DNA from: Psettodes erumei
Lineage: Eukaryota > Chordata > Actinopteri > Pleuronectiformes > Psettodidae
Direction of reading: 5' to 3'
Length of the DNA stretch: 64,000 bases
Assembly: GCA_016785225.1 (NCBI GenBank)
Contig: JAFBJZ010000735.1
Location: 132,001 to 196,000, forward strand
Positions 12,506 through 27,454 of this stretch are shown one piece after another. The notes beneath the pieces were generated by a model that saw only the letters and a program-made list of their open reading frames with translations, did not search any database and was not told the DNA's origin. The position numbers and the translations under genes are program-made. Positions within the stretch are counted from its first letter, which is position 1. The number at the start of each line of letters is the position of its first letter.

Positions 12506-13600
12506 GATATGTCCTACAACATGTCTCCTCCTTTAGTCCATCAAACACCCGGCTATATACAGGATAAGCCAGTTAAACAGTTAATATTATCAATTTAGCA
12601 CTGCACACCTGGAAACTTATGAGAAACAGATCAGAGCAACGCTGCTTATTCACCTTTAGCCCCTTGTGAGGCTCCAGCGCTACAAAAACACTACATTTCC
12701 CATAATGCAACCTGATGCTGTCGCTCATTAAATTGCCCTCGTTTCGCGAACCCCATGACCCCGGTTTTACAACACGAGAGTCCAGCGGACCCGCCGTGAC
12801 CTGCGCTGTGCGCGGTGGGCGGTGGAGGAGCACAACACTGTTGTCCTGTTAAACTGACATGAGCCACGTAAGTTAAATAAAAACGCACGTTGTTGCCGAA
12901 AGCCTCGTTGTCCTGACTGTACAGACGTCACGAATCCATAAGCAACGACGAAAGCACTAGTGGCTGAAATGTTTTCGATTGGAAACTCACGTCATGTGCA
13001 ACTAATAAAAAAAATAAAAATAAATAAAAAAAAGCAGAAGCATTTTTTCCTCTGAGTTTTGTGTAGCAGAGCACGTAGCGACCACTAGATGGCAGCACAA
13101 GCTACTGTCCAAACTCAGCACTTTCTGCTCAGCTGTCGGTGTCATAATGTCCACCAGGTGAGTCTTCTGTTACACAGGTAAAACAGCTTCACAGTCTCTG
13201 CAATGCCTGTAAATACAACCAGTTTCATTTTGTGTAAGTAAATATTGTCGAAATTTAATTTTGCAGAAAAAAAATAATTTTTGTGTCCAAAATGAACAGA
13301 TACTGTCATTTCAGTGTCAATATGTTCCCCGTGATTTCGTTATAATGACTATATTCACACGTGTACGCAGTAAATTGGATTGAATCCAATCCAGATTAAT
13401 CTGTATAGCACCACTTCACAGAATCATTAGGCAGAACCGGGCTGCTGCTTCGACCGGTTGAAAGAGAGAGAAAAGAGTTTGTGCTTTTCAATCACTCCCC
13501 CTGTGTTCCGGCTCTAATTACCCTGCGTTGTCTTAGTTTGATTAACGGTAAAGATTTATTTTTTTTTTTTAAAAGACGGTGTAACTTTTAATTTGAAAGT
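12506..13600. other. Intergenic between spink and stox2
   Basis: No exon recognised. A/T-rich with an A-rich stretch at 13006-13034. Short minus-strand frames at 12573-12888 show no family resemblance. Confidence 0.5.
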
Positions 13601-14475
<875 letters not shown>

Positions 14476-14815
14476 ATGGAGTCTTTCCTGCAGATCGCTC
14501 CCCACTCCCTGGCTATCGTGCTGTCCAGGGTCGGGCCCGGGGAGGCGGTGGGGGCGGCCGGGGTGTCGGAGAGCGACGAGCTGCCGAGGCATCACACCGG
14601 CTATGAGATTTTTGCCGATTTCAAAGCAGAAAATACCCAGCAGCACGTGTGGAACCAGCGGATTACCGAGGCCGTGTCCGAGACCTTCTTCCTGGGCTGG
14701 ATAGACGAGCATGTGCTGCTGATCCAGGGGAAGGAGGACCACCTGGAGGTGCTGAGGGAGGGATGGATGCGGAGGTCCCTTAATCCGCCCCGGGGATTCA
14801 CCATCAAATACCTGG
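14476..14815 (+). CDS. stox2: stox2 alternative first exon 1a
   Basis: Encodes 113 residues beginning MESFLQIAPHSLAIVLSR and ends in phase 1 at CTGG|GTAAG, the same phase as exon 1b, so either can join exon 2 at a Gly codon. The residues resemble the STOX1 N-terminus (ALVL...GWL...LL...RPPRGF) rather than the short STOX2 N-terminus, showing that the ancestral STOX exon 1 is retained here. Confidence 0.88.
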
Positions 14816-17800
14816 GTAAGGCCCCTCCAAACCTGCATGTTTAGGGTTAGACTGGTGCGTGTGTTTTCAGTGATACGTGAGCCACTACTACTTCCATTCA
14901 GCACCCAGACATTGATACCCATCATCATCATCCTCATCATCATCACCATCATCATAATGGCCTGTTGAGCTATTTCCCCCATATGAGTCTCAAATGGAAA
15001 AAGAAAAATCCCAGCAGCTTGTTCCAGGCTGCGCTTTTTAAAAAGCAGTTGCATCTTAGGAAAAGTAGATTATAATTGCTCGACGATCACAGAGGTGGAA
15101 GGATAAGTTGCAGCCTCTAATTCGTAGCACATAATTAGGCTTAGTTGCTGCTTTCCCGCATTTTAATTTAACGCACCTTTTTTCTGCCTGCACATGTTAA
15201 GAATCTGAAAACTTTTCAACGTTACATGAACCGAAGTCCGATAGAAGTACTGATCCAACAGCTTGTGATGTGGGAGGTGTTGCTGTCGTTACACCAGTAT
15301 GATGGCATGGAAAAGTAATGGGATAATAGATGATAGAATTAGGCTCGATAGAAAGTGAGAATTCAGTCGAACGCAGACTTCCTGAGTCGTTTGTGTCCCG
15401 TTTGCTTTCGCCACCTCATCTTGCCAAACGTTGGTGGTAAGTCTGGAACTGTCTGAGAGTCTGAAACAACAAGTTTGTGCAGTTCAGAGAGTTCAGTGAA
15501 TTTAACTGAACATACGGTATGAACAACACTTACAAGTTGGACAATTTTAGGATGCCACAATGTTCATGCATGTGGCCGGTTGTGTGCACGCCAGTGAACA
15601 CACACAAGGGGAAAAAAAAGGAAGAGAGTTGTCGTCTGCGGAGATGAGGTGGAAAATATTTGCCAGACGTGGTCAAGGTAAAGGCTACAAGACCTCCTAC
15701 GCAGCTTGATGTTCCAGCGAGCTGCTGATATTGTTAAGACGTTGAAGGTCCATGGGAGCATCGCCAGCTTCCCTGTACGTGGCCACAAGAAGAAAGGTGA
15801 GGTCAAACTGAACAGAGGAGCCGTCTGAGTGGATGCTGAGTCAGATGTGCCGGTTCGATGGCAGCGTGCTCGCCGTGGTTTTTAACAAACACTGGGGGGG
15901 GACGGGGGACGGTGCATTTGTTGGGAACCGTTTTCAGTGGCGCATTAATCTGCCGGTTCATGTGGGATTGAGTCAAAAATGAATTACAGTGCATATGTTT
16001 CGAGGTAATGGAGGAACGGTGTGGCTCGCTGATTAGTTTGGAATAGTTGTTGAACAACAATGGAGCTCTGTGGCCCAGAGGAGCAAGATAAAGTGCGTCG
16101 TGCTCTGCACATGAGAGCTGTTGACAGTAGGAACAATATAGTGCTCCTCAGCTGGATTAATAATGTGTGCTTAGCTCAGGGGCACTCAGACAGCTCTCTG
16201 TGCTGCAGCGAACAGTGGAGCTGCCCTCAGTCACAAGATCAAGTTACAACAACTATGCAGTTACTACACACCTTTTCTCTGTGTTTGCGTCTCCGCAGAC
16301 ACACACACACACACACACCTGATCGTGTTCAGACAGAAGAAGCCGAGCCTTTCATCAGGAGGAAAATTACTCTCAACGCACACACAGTGTATGCCTGCAG
16401 GCGTGGAGTTTCCTACCCCTCTACCGATCCTTCTCTTTTGTTTGTCTCACTCTTTCATTTTTGTGTCCTTTTAATTAATTTCAGTTGAAATTCTAAGATC
16501 TGTGCTGACATGACAGCAGCAAGGGGGGGAAAAAAAACAACACAGCAGCTGCAGACAAACCACAACAACCCAGCTGTAAACTGGTTTTACGTCTGCTGGA
16601 GACGGAGCCCCTCTGAGGAGCAGTTACTGTTGGGACTTCATAGTAAAACCTGGAGTGAATCTTTTTTTTTTTTTAATGCAGTAACTCAGTTGGTCCACTA
16701 GATGACGTCAGTTCACAGTAAAGTGTGAACCGATGCACTCGATGACTTCCCCCTCAGGTCAACCAGTGTCCAGCCGGTCTTTCTCTACAAGAACGAGAGT
16801 TAATGCAACTTAAAGGAGATGAATCCAGTGCAGCAGCTGATTGTTCACATGTGGAATCTGTATGAAGAAGCAGTTGAAACTGCACGAAAAAGGTGGAAAA
16901 ACGGGGAAGGGGAGAAGAATGGAAATTGTAGTGTAAGCAATGCACAGCAATCCCCCCAATAGAAAGAAAATAATAAACATAAGTATCTCCAAAGAAAGGA
17001 TGGTACACCTAAATTGGTTCTTAGGTGGTTAAAAGACCTTTTTGCTGCTGACCACATGCACATCAGGTCATAGATTGACTATAGATAAGTACGTCATACA
17101 ACTCCACTTCAAATAACTCACTCATATCCATCCCTGTGGGTTGAGGTTGAGCGAGTACCTTTCTCTGGACTGGGGGACAATCCAGTTGCTTTCAGAGACA
17201 TGACAACGGACGAAGACAGTCCGCCACAGGGAGAGGGGAAGATGCAGACAAAATACGCAGATGACTAGATAATTAGTCACAGGTGGAGAGCATTAGGGTG
17301 CGGCAGGTAATGCAGGTGGGTTGAGGAGAGGAAGTGAGGATGAGATGAAAAGGTGAGTGCTGGAAAATATAACAGGAAGTGACAAAATGTGCAGGTAAGT
17401 TAAAAGGTAGTTTAAAAAAAACCTAGCCTTAGATTCCAGGGCAGGGCTTTACATTGATGACTCTGCTGCAGACAGACTTTATGAGCCTCATTAAACAGTT
17501 ATGCAGCTTGAGCAGATCTGTCTGTTCTAGTAAAGCATCCCTCAAAAGCCTTAACCGCAGACTGCACCTAACTAATTATAGATTTTAAAAAAATATATAT
17601 GCCATGTTGCATTGTTCACTTGCCAAGGTGAGGCAGAAATGTAATTTCAACTCCTCTCACTGATCCAGACTCGTGGGCATGGCAGGCTCCGTGGAAAGTC
17701 ATAATGTGGTGCAGACCATAGTTATCAGTAAAGGCTTCTCCCCACGGTTTATTGTTCTGTAGACGGCCTTTTATGCCTCTCTGTGTTTTTCGGTGAAATA

Positions 17801-19798
17801 GAGAACCAATTATAGGTCAACAAGGAATTCCAAACCACGTGGAAAGTGCGTTTTCAGAGTTTACACCTACCAACTGTAGTGAATGACGCACGCAGCAGAT
17901 GAGGACCAGATGTCGTAAATCCTCCCTCAGAATTGTCTGCACACCATTGTACACTCTTGTTTTCACAGATGCATTATCTGTGCCAGTGCCAACCAGCTCC
18001 TTCCTCTTGACGCCGCGCTTCCCAAGAAAACCTAGATCTAGTGTGCTCTCCCTTCCAGATCAAGAAGGCATTGGAAAATTGACCACCACCATTTCCCTTG
18101 TTCTCAGCAAAATACCCAGTTATAACCCTAATGTATTTCCAGACACTTGCATTAGTGCTTTCACCTAGAAGGAGGTTATATTCGGTGTCAGCGATATTAT
18201 CCGCCAGGTTTTAAAGAATTTAAGGTGCCAACACACCACTGAATTTATGTAGACCTTGTAGGTCCCAATTGTGCTGCCAAAAACCCTGTTCTGACCCATA
18301 AGGTATGGACTCCACAAGACCTGTGAAGGTGTCCTTTGGTATTTGAGCAGAGAAGGCAGGCCAACCATATTATGGTCAAGAACAATCCCTAAAATTCAAT
18401 CATGGGGCAGAAATAGATCAAAAAATGTGATTGATGATTTATGGTACTTTGCAAGTTTTAGCAACATTCATTTACTAGGGACATGCCTGCTTTTTAAAGC
18501 CTCCATATATAAGAAACGAAAAAAGATACAAGCCAAAAAAGTTGCACCCTAGTTTTCTGGATACATCAACATTATTAACATGAAGTATGAAGAAAATCCA
18601 AGATGGTCAGATGGGAACTTTTCTAAAAAACTTTTGGTTTGACATGTAATTAAGCAGTTAATAGATGTGACCATGTTGTGATGATGAACTATTGGTTGGA
18701 TGTGTGTGTTATGGCAGGCCGGTGACTGCTGGTGTTGGAGGGTGTCGGCACTCTGTTGTCAAGCTGGGTGATGTAAGAGTGCCTATTCTGAAACCGTTCC
18801 TCTGTGTGTTTAAAGCGAGGTTAATTTAGGTGGGATCAGGTTGCCTCTGTTACTGTGTGTGTTGCAGCATTTGGCCAGTTAGCTCAGAACAAAGAGGAAA
18901 AGGGGAGGAACATGAGGCTTGATATTGAAAGGATGAGCTCAGATTTTTTAATCGGGCTAACTTAGATTGTACGAGTAAGTGATCACTTCACAGCTATTAT
19001 GGACTGGGGGCAAATGGATAGCACTGTAGAGATTCTTTTGGGTATGCACTTTTATGCAGGCTACATTCCCAAACTGACACTGAGATAGTGGTTTATTTAC
19101 ATTTAGAAGCACAAAAGAGAACCAAATAATATGGAAGTGCAAGACCAAAGGAGTTTTAGTCACAAAAACGTGCTCGTTTACTGGACCTTGTGGTAGCTTT
19201 TGCAAAGGTCCAGTCAGGGTAGCCACAAGATATAATTGTTGTACCCTTGGGTACCAGTAGGTACAATGGGCTCCCTCCGATCGCAAGAACTAGGGACTAG
19301 TCCCTGGTAGCACAAGCATCACAAGAACTTCCCTTTAATCACGTCCCCAACGTGGTACAAGAACCACCAGGCCCATGGAGGGACAAACTAAGTTTTGTGA
19401 CGCTTTCAGTCGCAACTTATTTTGGCCCCGAAGAAACACCCCATAAATCGCCATTTGGGTTCCTCTGGATCCTCAACGGTATTCATCGGAGTACCTCACA
19501 CCTGCTGCCGGTTGTGGTCACATGAGACTGATGTGAATTTGTTGGGCAGCTGAGCTCGTGTTGCTGTGTGTAATGACGCGGCATTACTAAAGAAAGGTGG
19601 CTTGTTTGTGGCGATGTTGATCTGAAGGCTTACGACGGCGTGTTGGCTAAGCTACCGAACGTTACTGATTAGAGGCGCTGTCCGTTGCCCGGGTTGCTGA
19701 GTGTGTTGCAGCATGTGGTGCTGCTAACTAAAGAGTCAACTTAAGAGCCCTGTGCTGATTGGCTGGCGGTTGGACTTGGCTTCGGTCCAACAAGACTT

Positions 19799-19837
<39 letters not shown>

Positions 19838-22800
19838 GTCTTAGCATTTCCCCCAACAGCTGTTTTCAGAAATACTCTCAGCCTTCAGACGGGAAGACCT
19901 CAGTGTGTTTTCCATGAATGGGGAACAACACTCGGCTTTAACAACGGGGGTGGGTGGGGTTGGGGGTGATGGGTGGTGGTGGTGGGGGGTGGTACTAGTT
20001 GAGCTCTCCCTCCTTTTCCCTCCCTCCTCTCCCTCAACTACACAGCAAGCGACAGAGTGAGCACAGACGGGCTAGCTAGACAAACGGACGAAAGAAAAGA
20101 CAAAGGAGAAGCAGAGGCAGCGCTCGCTCTGCTTCGGATTAACCCTTTCTCCTGACTAACGCCGCTTTTTGTGGATTTCTCTCGTCTTCCATCATCCCCT
20201 TTGCTCAGCCGCACACACTGTCGAACACACACGCACACACACACACACACTCTTTCTTTTCCCAGAGGATTAACAGCTGGTGTGTGTGAAGGGAGTCTTG
20301 GAGGAATGATCATGGATGGATGGCGGTAGAAGGGAGGAGTGTTTCTGCTTTTCCCATGGACATTGTGTCGTCTCTCGCCTCCTTCTGCTGGCTGAGCAGC
20401 GTCTTTCCTCCCGCTTTCTTTTGTATTAGCAACCCCCCCTCCCCATTCCCCCCTTTTTTTCTTCCTTCCCTCCCTCCCTCCCTTCGCTGCATGGGCTATT
20501 GTGTGTCTGACAGGGATCCAGGCTTGTCTTTTTACCGCCCTCCCTACCCAGCGACCCCCTTTGACCTACTCCAGTAGCACCGTCCCCTCATCCCTCTTGC
20601 GCGGGCTAAAGCTAAGACCAGACGAGTCTGAGTCCAGGCCGGGCTAACTGCTAGCCACTGGAGCGGTGCACACAGCTCAGCTTGTCGCTGCTATGTGTGT
20701 GTGTGTGTGAGAGAGAGAGTGTGTATGAATCAAGACAACACAGCCGAAGCACAAGGTGACAGATGAGTAGTTGTTCCGCGGTGGATTTGTTGTGAGCCGT
20801 GAAGAAAAGCAGCAGGAGGACGGAGAGATGAGGAGTTGGAGGTAAACCCCCCTACTCCCCCAGACACATGCTGCTCAGCATGCTCTCCTGAGCTACTCTG
20901 TGGTCTGCAGAGACATGACCATGAAGGACTCTGGCCGACCCAGGACGGGAATATTTTATTTCACAACATGGTGGTTGTTTGATTGCCATTAGCTGCTTTA
21001 CTACCACTGATGCTCCACAATGGAATTTACGTGAGCATCTGGGAACTTGCAGCCTTGGGTCAACCATTGGCCTAATCCCTCTGAAGTTTTGACTCAGTCT
21101 TGAAGATAGACTTGCAACCTGTCTGCTGTCGCCCAGCGTGGTGAGGATGAAGAAGGCGAGCAGCGGCACGCTGAGACGGGCATGGCCCAGCTCTGACCTG
21201 CCACCAGCGACCTCGACAGAGCCTCACAGGAGCCGACGCTCTCGCAGCGAGAAGGACTACAAAATCCACAAACAGAGCAAGAGGAGCCTCTACCCTCCAC
21301 AGTATCTGTGTCAGAGCCCACCTGCTTACATACACACAGGTACTGTACCACAACACAGTCAGAATTGCCGCCAGGGTTTAGCTCTAAGAATGAGTTTACA
21401 TTGACAGCTGGGAAGCTCCTGAGCTCTGATAGACTGCTTGCAAAGTTTATGTCTGACTAAAGAGATCACTTCAAAACTTTGAGCACATACATCATATAGT
21501 ATTATTTGGTTTTGTCAAAGGAATGAAAAAAAGGGTACTCTCCATTCATCTAGTGGTTGCTTCCATAAAATCAGTGATCTGACCAGAGAAAGATTCCGTC
21601 TAAATCTCTAAAACTCTGAGTTTGTGGCATGAGTCAAATTAAAAAAAGAAAATCCTGGATCCTATATGTTCCATAAAGCAACCTGATATCTTTATGGTTT
21701 AGTCTCCAAACCACGGCAGAGTTAACCCTGATGATCTCACTATGACATATTTTCTCAGACTTGACAAACCTTTTCCAGAGATGCAGAAAACATCACGCAG
21801 CAGTGTCCTCGTGCTAAGCGGTAATTCTCATGACGAGTAATGAGCAATGAAGTTGGTATGTGACTGGAAAGTCAGTTTGAACCCCAGACCAGCAGGATGA
21901 ATCTGGGCTGGTGTCCTTCCCTCTTTACTAGCCCTTTGGTGCCCTTGAGAAAGGCACTTCCTCCTCTGGAGCTGCTTTGTGAGCATCAGTTGTGCTGGGC
22001 AGCTTCAGATGTGAATATTTGCTACTGTAAGACTTTGCTCTCAGTGAAACTTTACCCAATAAATGAAGATTAAATGAATCTCCCCTTTAATATGCTTTTC
22101 AAGTATGATAACTGAGAACCTGCATCTGTACAGTAGATCCAAGTAGAACCCTGACAGACTCCGAGAGCACAGACCTCTGCCAAGACCCAACATTTCCCAG
22201 TAACCATAAGAGTATCTGGATCAATTTGTGGTCCGGCCGGCTGGGAGTCAAACCAGGGACACGCTGTTCAGGAGCTTAAGCCCCCATGGGATTGTGCCCC
22301 AACCATTCCACTATCAGGTCAACCCACTTATTTCAAATCTTTATGCGTTTATGTAGACATGACTGAGAATGAAAAATTTTGCTCTGTCTCGCAATGGCGA
22401 AGAACACTTCAAAAAAAAATTCTGGATGCGGATACAGATTTGGATCACTCCTACGATATAAAAGCTGCCTGTGGTAGAAAAGAAATTGTGAAAATCCTCC
22501 ATTACTTTTTGTGTAATTCTGCTAACAAACAAACAAACCCAAAATCATAACCCTCTTGGCAGAGGTAAAAAATTAAAAAAGATCAGAAGTGCCCTACTTC
22601 CGTGTTTCACAGCCACCTACTTAGCTAGGGGACCCGATGATGGTTGTTTCCATGGATACCATTCAGTATCCATGGCAACTCTAACCACCGCCAGTTGTGT
22701 CCATTCATTCATTCATGTGCATACCTTAGCATTTGCTAACAATGACCAGTTCTGTGGTCCGATATTCACGTGTTCCTGCAGTGAGAGGTTCCTGGAGCAT

Positions 22801-25800
22801 AGAACCCAAACCAGAACCAGAACCCCGGGACTTCTCCATCAAGCATTTTTCGGTCCCGATCCTGATCAGCGGGTATCTCTCAAGTCAGATCCAGTCACCT
22901 CGATCAAATATGTACATGTCACATACAGTAACTGTGTAGACACTACATGTGTCGAGCTAGCGGTAGCATTAGCCCGCGAAGCCACCCCACCCCCCCGCCG
23001 ACCCTCCCTGTCCCTGCTCCTCGTGGCGTTCGCTCTCTCAGCTAATGCGCGAGCTCGGCAGACTGTGAGTCAGACGTGGTGACGTCTTCCAGCAGCTCAT
23101 GCAAGCTTGAAGCATCTGTGCGAGAGCAGTAGTAGGACCATTGTGTTCACGCATCGATCGACACCCTCGACTTTGGTTTTCTCCAAAGAGCGAGGCTTTT
23201 TTTTCGAAAAACGTTTCGGAGGGAGTACCTCTGCACTGCTGCCAGGCTGTTCAGTGTCAACACCCCTCAACAGTAAGACATGTTTTGGGGCTTATTTCAA
23301 CCGAAACATACTGTAAAGCTCTTTGTCCAAACTTAGTCTTTTTTGGCAGTTTTATAGCTGTAGGGAAGGAAAGAGCAGTTTAGTAAGCCTGTACTTTCAG
23401 ACATGTCAGAGACGCCTCCCACAGGCAGTGACAATGACTGTTTTATATACAAACTTGAATGGGGAATCAGTATGTAAGAACACAAAAAAAACTGTTGAAT
23501 CGGACCATTAAACGGGCGTTAGGGTGCAGCTCCCTTGTGCAAATGTCTCGTAATGTCCATGTGAGTGGACTGTAAAAGTGGATGGAGGTAATTGTCTGTT
23601 TATTCACAGTGAATGAATGAATGCTGAGTCAGAGGCGGTCACTCAATGGCAGTATTGGTTATTGTTACACAGAATATGTTTACTGCAGACCTGACAGATG
23701 CATATCTCAGCTGCACTTTCAGATTGATTGTTGATGGGGTCGGTGTCCTCAGTTGGACCAAAGTCTGGAGCCACGTTAAGGAAAATGGGTTGAATTGTCG
23801 CCGTTTTGTTTTTTTTTCATGATATAAATAAGCTCATGAGGGAATGAAGAAGAATTTACACCTTTAATGATATTTGATAATTCCTTTCATGATGTTCTCC
23901 ATGTGGAAGTGATGATTAAATATCAACATCAGATGAGTCTTATTGTTGTGGCGTGAACTCTGTGTCGCTCTGTAGGTTTGTTTTGGTGAGAGTGACTTCC
24001 ATGAAACTGTTGTAGTTTCTTTTGGCCTTTTAATGGTTGGTTTGTTCACAAAGAAAGGTCCTTTTGACTCTTGTTTTCTATCCAGGTCATAGTTTGATGG
24101 TGGGAGAAGTGGAAAGGAGGTTCCTCACGATAAGCCGGAGCATCCCTTCTCCTCTCCTATGTCCGGTTGTTGTCTGCCACACAGGTTTTTGTGAGTCTGG
24201 CAGTGAGTCTTTAAACTTCAAGCCTAGATATATAGTTGCTTGTGGCTGTGTGGGGGGAGACAGTGGCCTGAAAAGATCTAGTGGTGGTGGGGGGGGTTGT
24301 TTTCATAGGATAAAGCTGAGTGATGGAGCAGCGGGCCAGACATTGAAGAGCTGTGAATGGGATATTTCTATTGTGTCCGATTGCTTTCACAAACGGAGCA
24401 GAGTTGAGCCGCATGCCTGGCAGAGCTTCCTCTGGTCTCATGGTAACCTCAGGCCGGTTTGAATAGAAGCAGCAGCTCTCGGCAGGAGAGGCTCTGCATC
24501 CTGAAGCCGCTGGCTCTCATTCATTCATTCGTCCACCTCCGTTTGGACCGGGACGGTTCAGAAACCTGTTCCATCTTCTTGATTTCCCTCCTCCGCTGCT
24601 GCTGCTTCTGTATGAAGGAGTTCCAGTCCAACCGAAGTATGAAGTTTTCCTAAAGATTACTGGAGAACACTCCAAGAACATAGACCTCCGCCAAGACTGA
24701 ACACAGCACATGTGGAATGTGCTTACTTACTTTTTCTCTGTTTGTCTGGGGTTTTTTAAAACTTTTAGAAGGATTACGCAAAAACTATTGAACCGATTTT
24801 CTTGAAAGTTTGTGGAGGGCCAAAGACGAACCCAATGAATTCTGATGCAGATACTAATATTTTTTCCTGCAGTGCTTTGGTTGCTGGTACAGATCCAAGG
24901 AGCATAAGTCATGGTTGAACAGTTATACTAGAGGTTCAGCTTTGAGACAACATGAATGACAGCGACATTGCTGACTGGTGTGTGAACTGGTCCACTTTAC
25001 TGGCTGCTTGTTGCAGCATGATAGTGGGGAGTTGTGGGAGGTGCGAATCGGTGGTGGTGGTGGTGGTGGTGGGGCGTGAGAAGAAAAGGGGGACTCCCCC
25101 TCCTCTTCTCGTTTCACCTCCTCCTCTTTCTTGTCAGCTGCTTAACCCCCGTGGTCCAGCCCAGTTTAACTAAACTCGACCGGCCGGATCGTCGGAGCCG
25201 TCTTTTCACATGCTAATCGAGTTAGCACAGGCGTGCCGCTGCGCCTGTCGTTTAATAATAACACCAGAGTTTTCCCGCTGGCCTCCATTCCTGGATCATC
25301 TCAGACTGTCGCTACCCGACCTCACCTCTGAGATAGCGCTGTGCTTTTATCTCGTAAAAACTGGGAATGTCGTCACACCGGATTTGACTGTCTTCCGGTA
25401 CAAGGAGCCTGAAGTTTTTTTTTTTTGGAGGGTTAGGATAGGCATCGCCAAGAATACCAGTCGACAACAACGCAATACACACAATTTTGCACATGCAAAC
25501 ACCAGGGCAAGATGTCCGCAGATAGACGTTGGTCAGCACCAAGTGTGCGATTGATTTAAAGAGACAGAAGTGCTGATAAACTGTGTAGTACCACAGCTTT
25601 CACTACTGTAGATGCCAGTTTGGATTTTGAGATCGAGGTTGCCGAGGATTTGTTTTTATTGACATTATTTGCTGTAGTCCCGCCTGTAAACGCACACTGC
25701 ACCGCTAACTGTGTACCATCACAACAGCATCATACCCGATATCGATACACAACTGCGCAGTGAACAATACGTGGCAATAGTGAGAGTACGTAGAACTACT

Positions 25801-25888
25801 TCAAGCGTCTTCATAATGATAATATACAGTAACCGCACTGTTCTATTTATACAGGCAGTCCTTTCATAGTTCTGGGATGTTCTGCCAG

Positions 25889-25922
<34 letters not shown>

Positions 25923-26013
25923 TTCATCCAGCCTTAGTGTTCTAAGTGGGTCACACCAGAACCCAGCTGCAGTGCTGCAGCACCAGCTAAGAGAGCATGG
26001 GCAGACACACGCA

Positions 26014-26077
<64 letters not shown>

Positions 26078-26469
26078 GTGTAGCAGAGACGTATGTAGCA
26101 GCACAGAGACGGGGAGTTGACTGAATGTTTGTGCGTCCATTTATGTGTGTGTGTGTGTGTGTATGAGAATATGCAAGTGATAGCAACAAAGAGCAACTGG
26201 GGATGCGTTGTCATGGCAACCCTCTCGGCAGCCCACCCACCAGCTTGTATGTCGGTGGGCATTACACAGTGAGGGAGGATATAAAAAAAAAAAAAGAAAA
26301 AAAACACGGCGCAGAGTGAGGCAGTGTGTGATTGGTCACACCCCCTTGTCTTTGTGTGGCGCAAGGGATTGTGGGTAGCCCTTGACTGAATGCTCATTTG
26401 TGTGTGAGTGGGAAAAGAGAGTGTGTGCGTGAGGGGGGGGGGTACGTGTGAGAACAGAGGAGGACGACG

Positions 26470-26511
<42 letters not shown>

Positions 26512-26590
26512 TGAGAGAGAGAGGGAGGGGAGGGGAAGGGGAGGAGCGGAGTATGTGTGTAAGAGAGAAGGATGAGCTAGTATGTGTGTG

Positions 26591-26627
<37 letters not shown>

Positions 26628-26853
26628 AGCAGCGCTGCTAGCAGAAGCTAACCTGCACGGATTTTAACCGGATTCTGTTTTTCTTCAAGGAGGGGATTAC
26701 TATCAGCTGAGGTATGTCTGCCTGTCTGTCTGTCTGCCTGTCTGTCTGCCCGCCTGCCCGTCTGCCTGTTGGTCTGTCTGTCTGTCTGTCTGTCGTTGGC
26801 TAGCGTGTTAGCGGTAGCTGCTAGTTAGCTTTAGCAGCGTAGCGTCACGGCTC

Positions 26854-26889
<36 letters not shown>

Positions 26890-27410
26890 TGATAGGAGGA
26901 AATCGTACTGTAGCAGAGAGAGAGAGAGGGGGGTTAATGGAGGATTGTAAAGAAGCAAGAGAAATGGAGGGATGCAGGGAGAGAGAAATGGAGGGTGAGA
27001 GAGGGAGAGAGAGAGAGCATGACAAAAGGAGGGGGTGTGGTTTAGTGCCGTGGACAAAGGAGGCTGACTGATTGTTTACTACCACTGCAGAGAGAGAGAC
27101 ATGGACGAGCACTGCTCTCTCTTTTTTTATGTCCTCTTCCTTCTCCCTGCATCACCGCTCTCCTCTGCCAGCCTCCCTCTCTCCTCCTCCTCCTCCTCCT
27201 CCTCCTCCTCCCTCCTTCCTCCTCCTCCTCCCCTGTTAGCTCGGTCTTGGACAGTGTGGTAGTGATGGAGCGAGCAGGGCTGTGTGCTAACGCCTGCTGC
27301 TGCTGCTGACACAAAATGTCTCCTCGTTACCTCCGGCTTGTTGCCGCTGGACCTGACGGAGACAGTCGATGCCAGGTGTTTGCAACGATGTGCTGCAGTG
27401 TGACGCGACC

Positions 27411-27454
<44 letters not shown>

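Noticed and set aside
15640..15840. Plus-strand stretch reading VKTLKVHGSIASFPVRGHKKKGE, faintly transposase-like
   Set aside because: Too short and interrupted by stops. I could not tie it to a known element with confidence.
22240..22322. Possible tRNA gene on the minus strand
   Set aside because: Box A and box B-like motifs are present, but no credible acceptor stem or anticodon arm forms. It fits a SINE head better.
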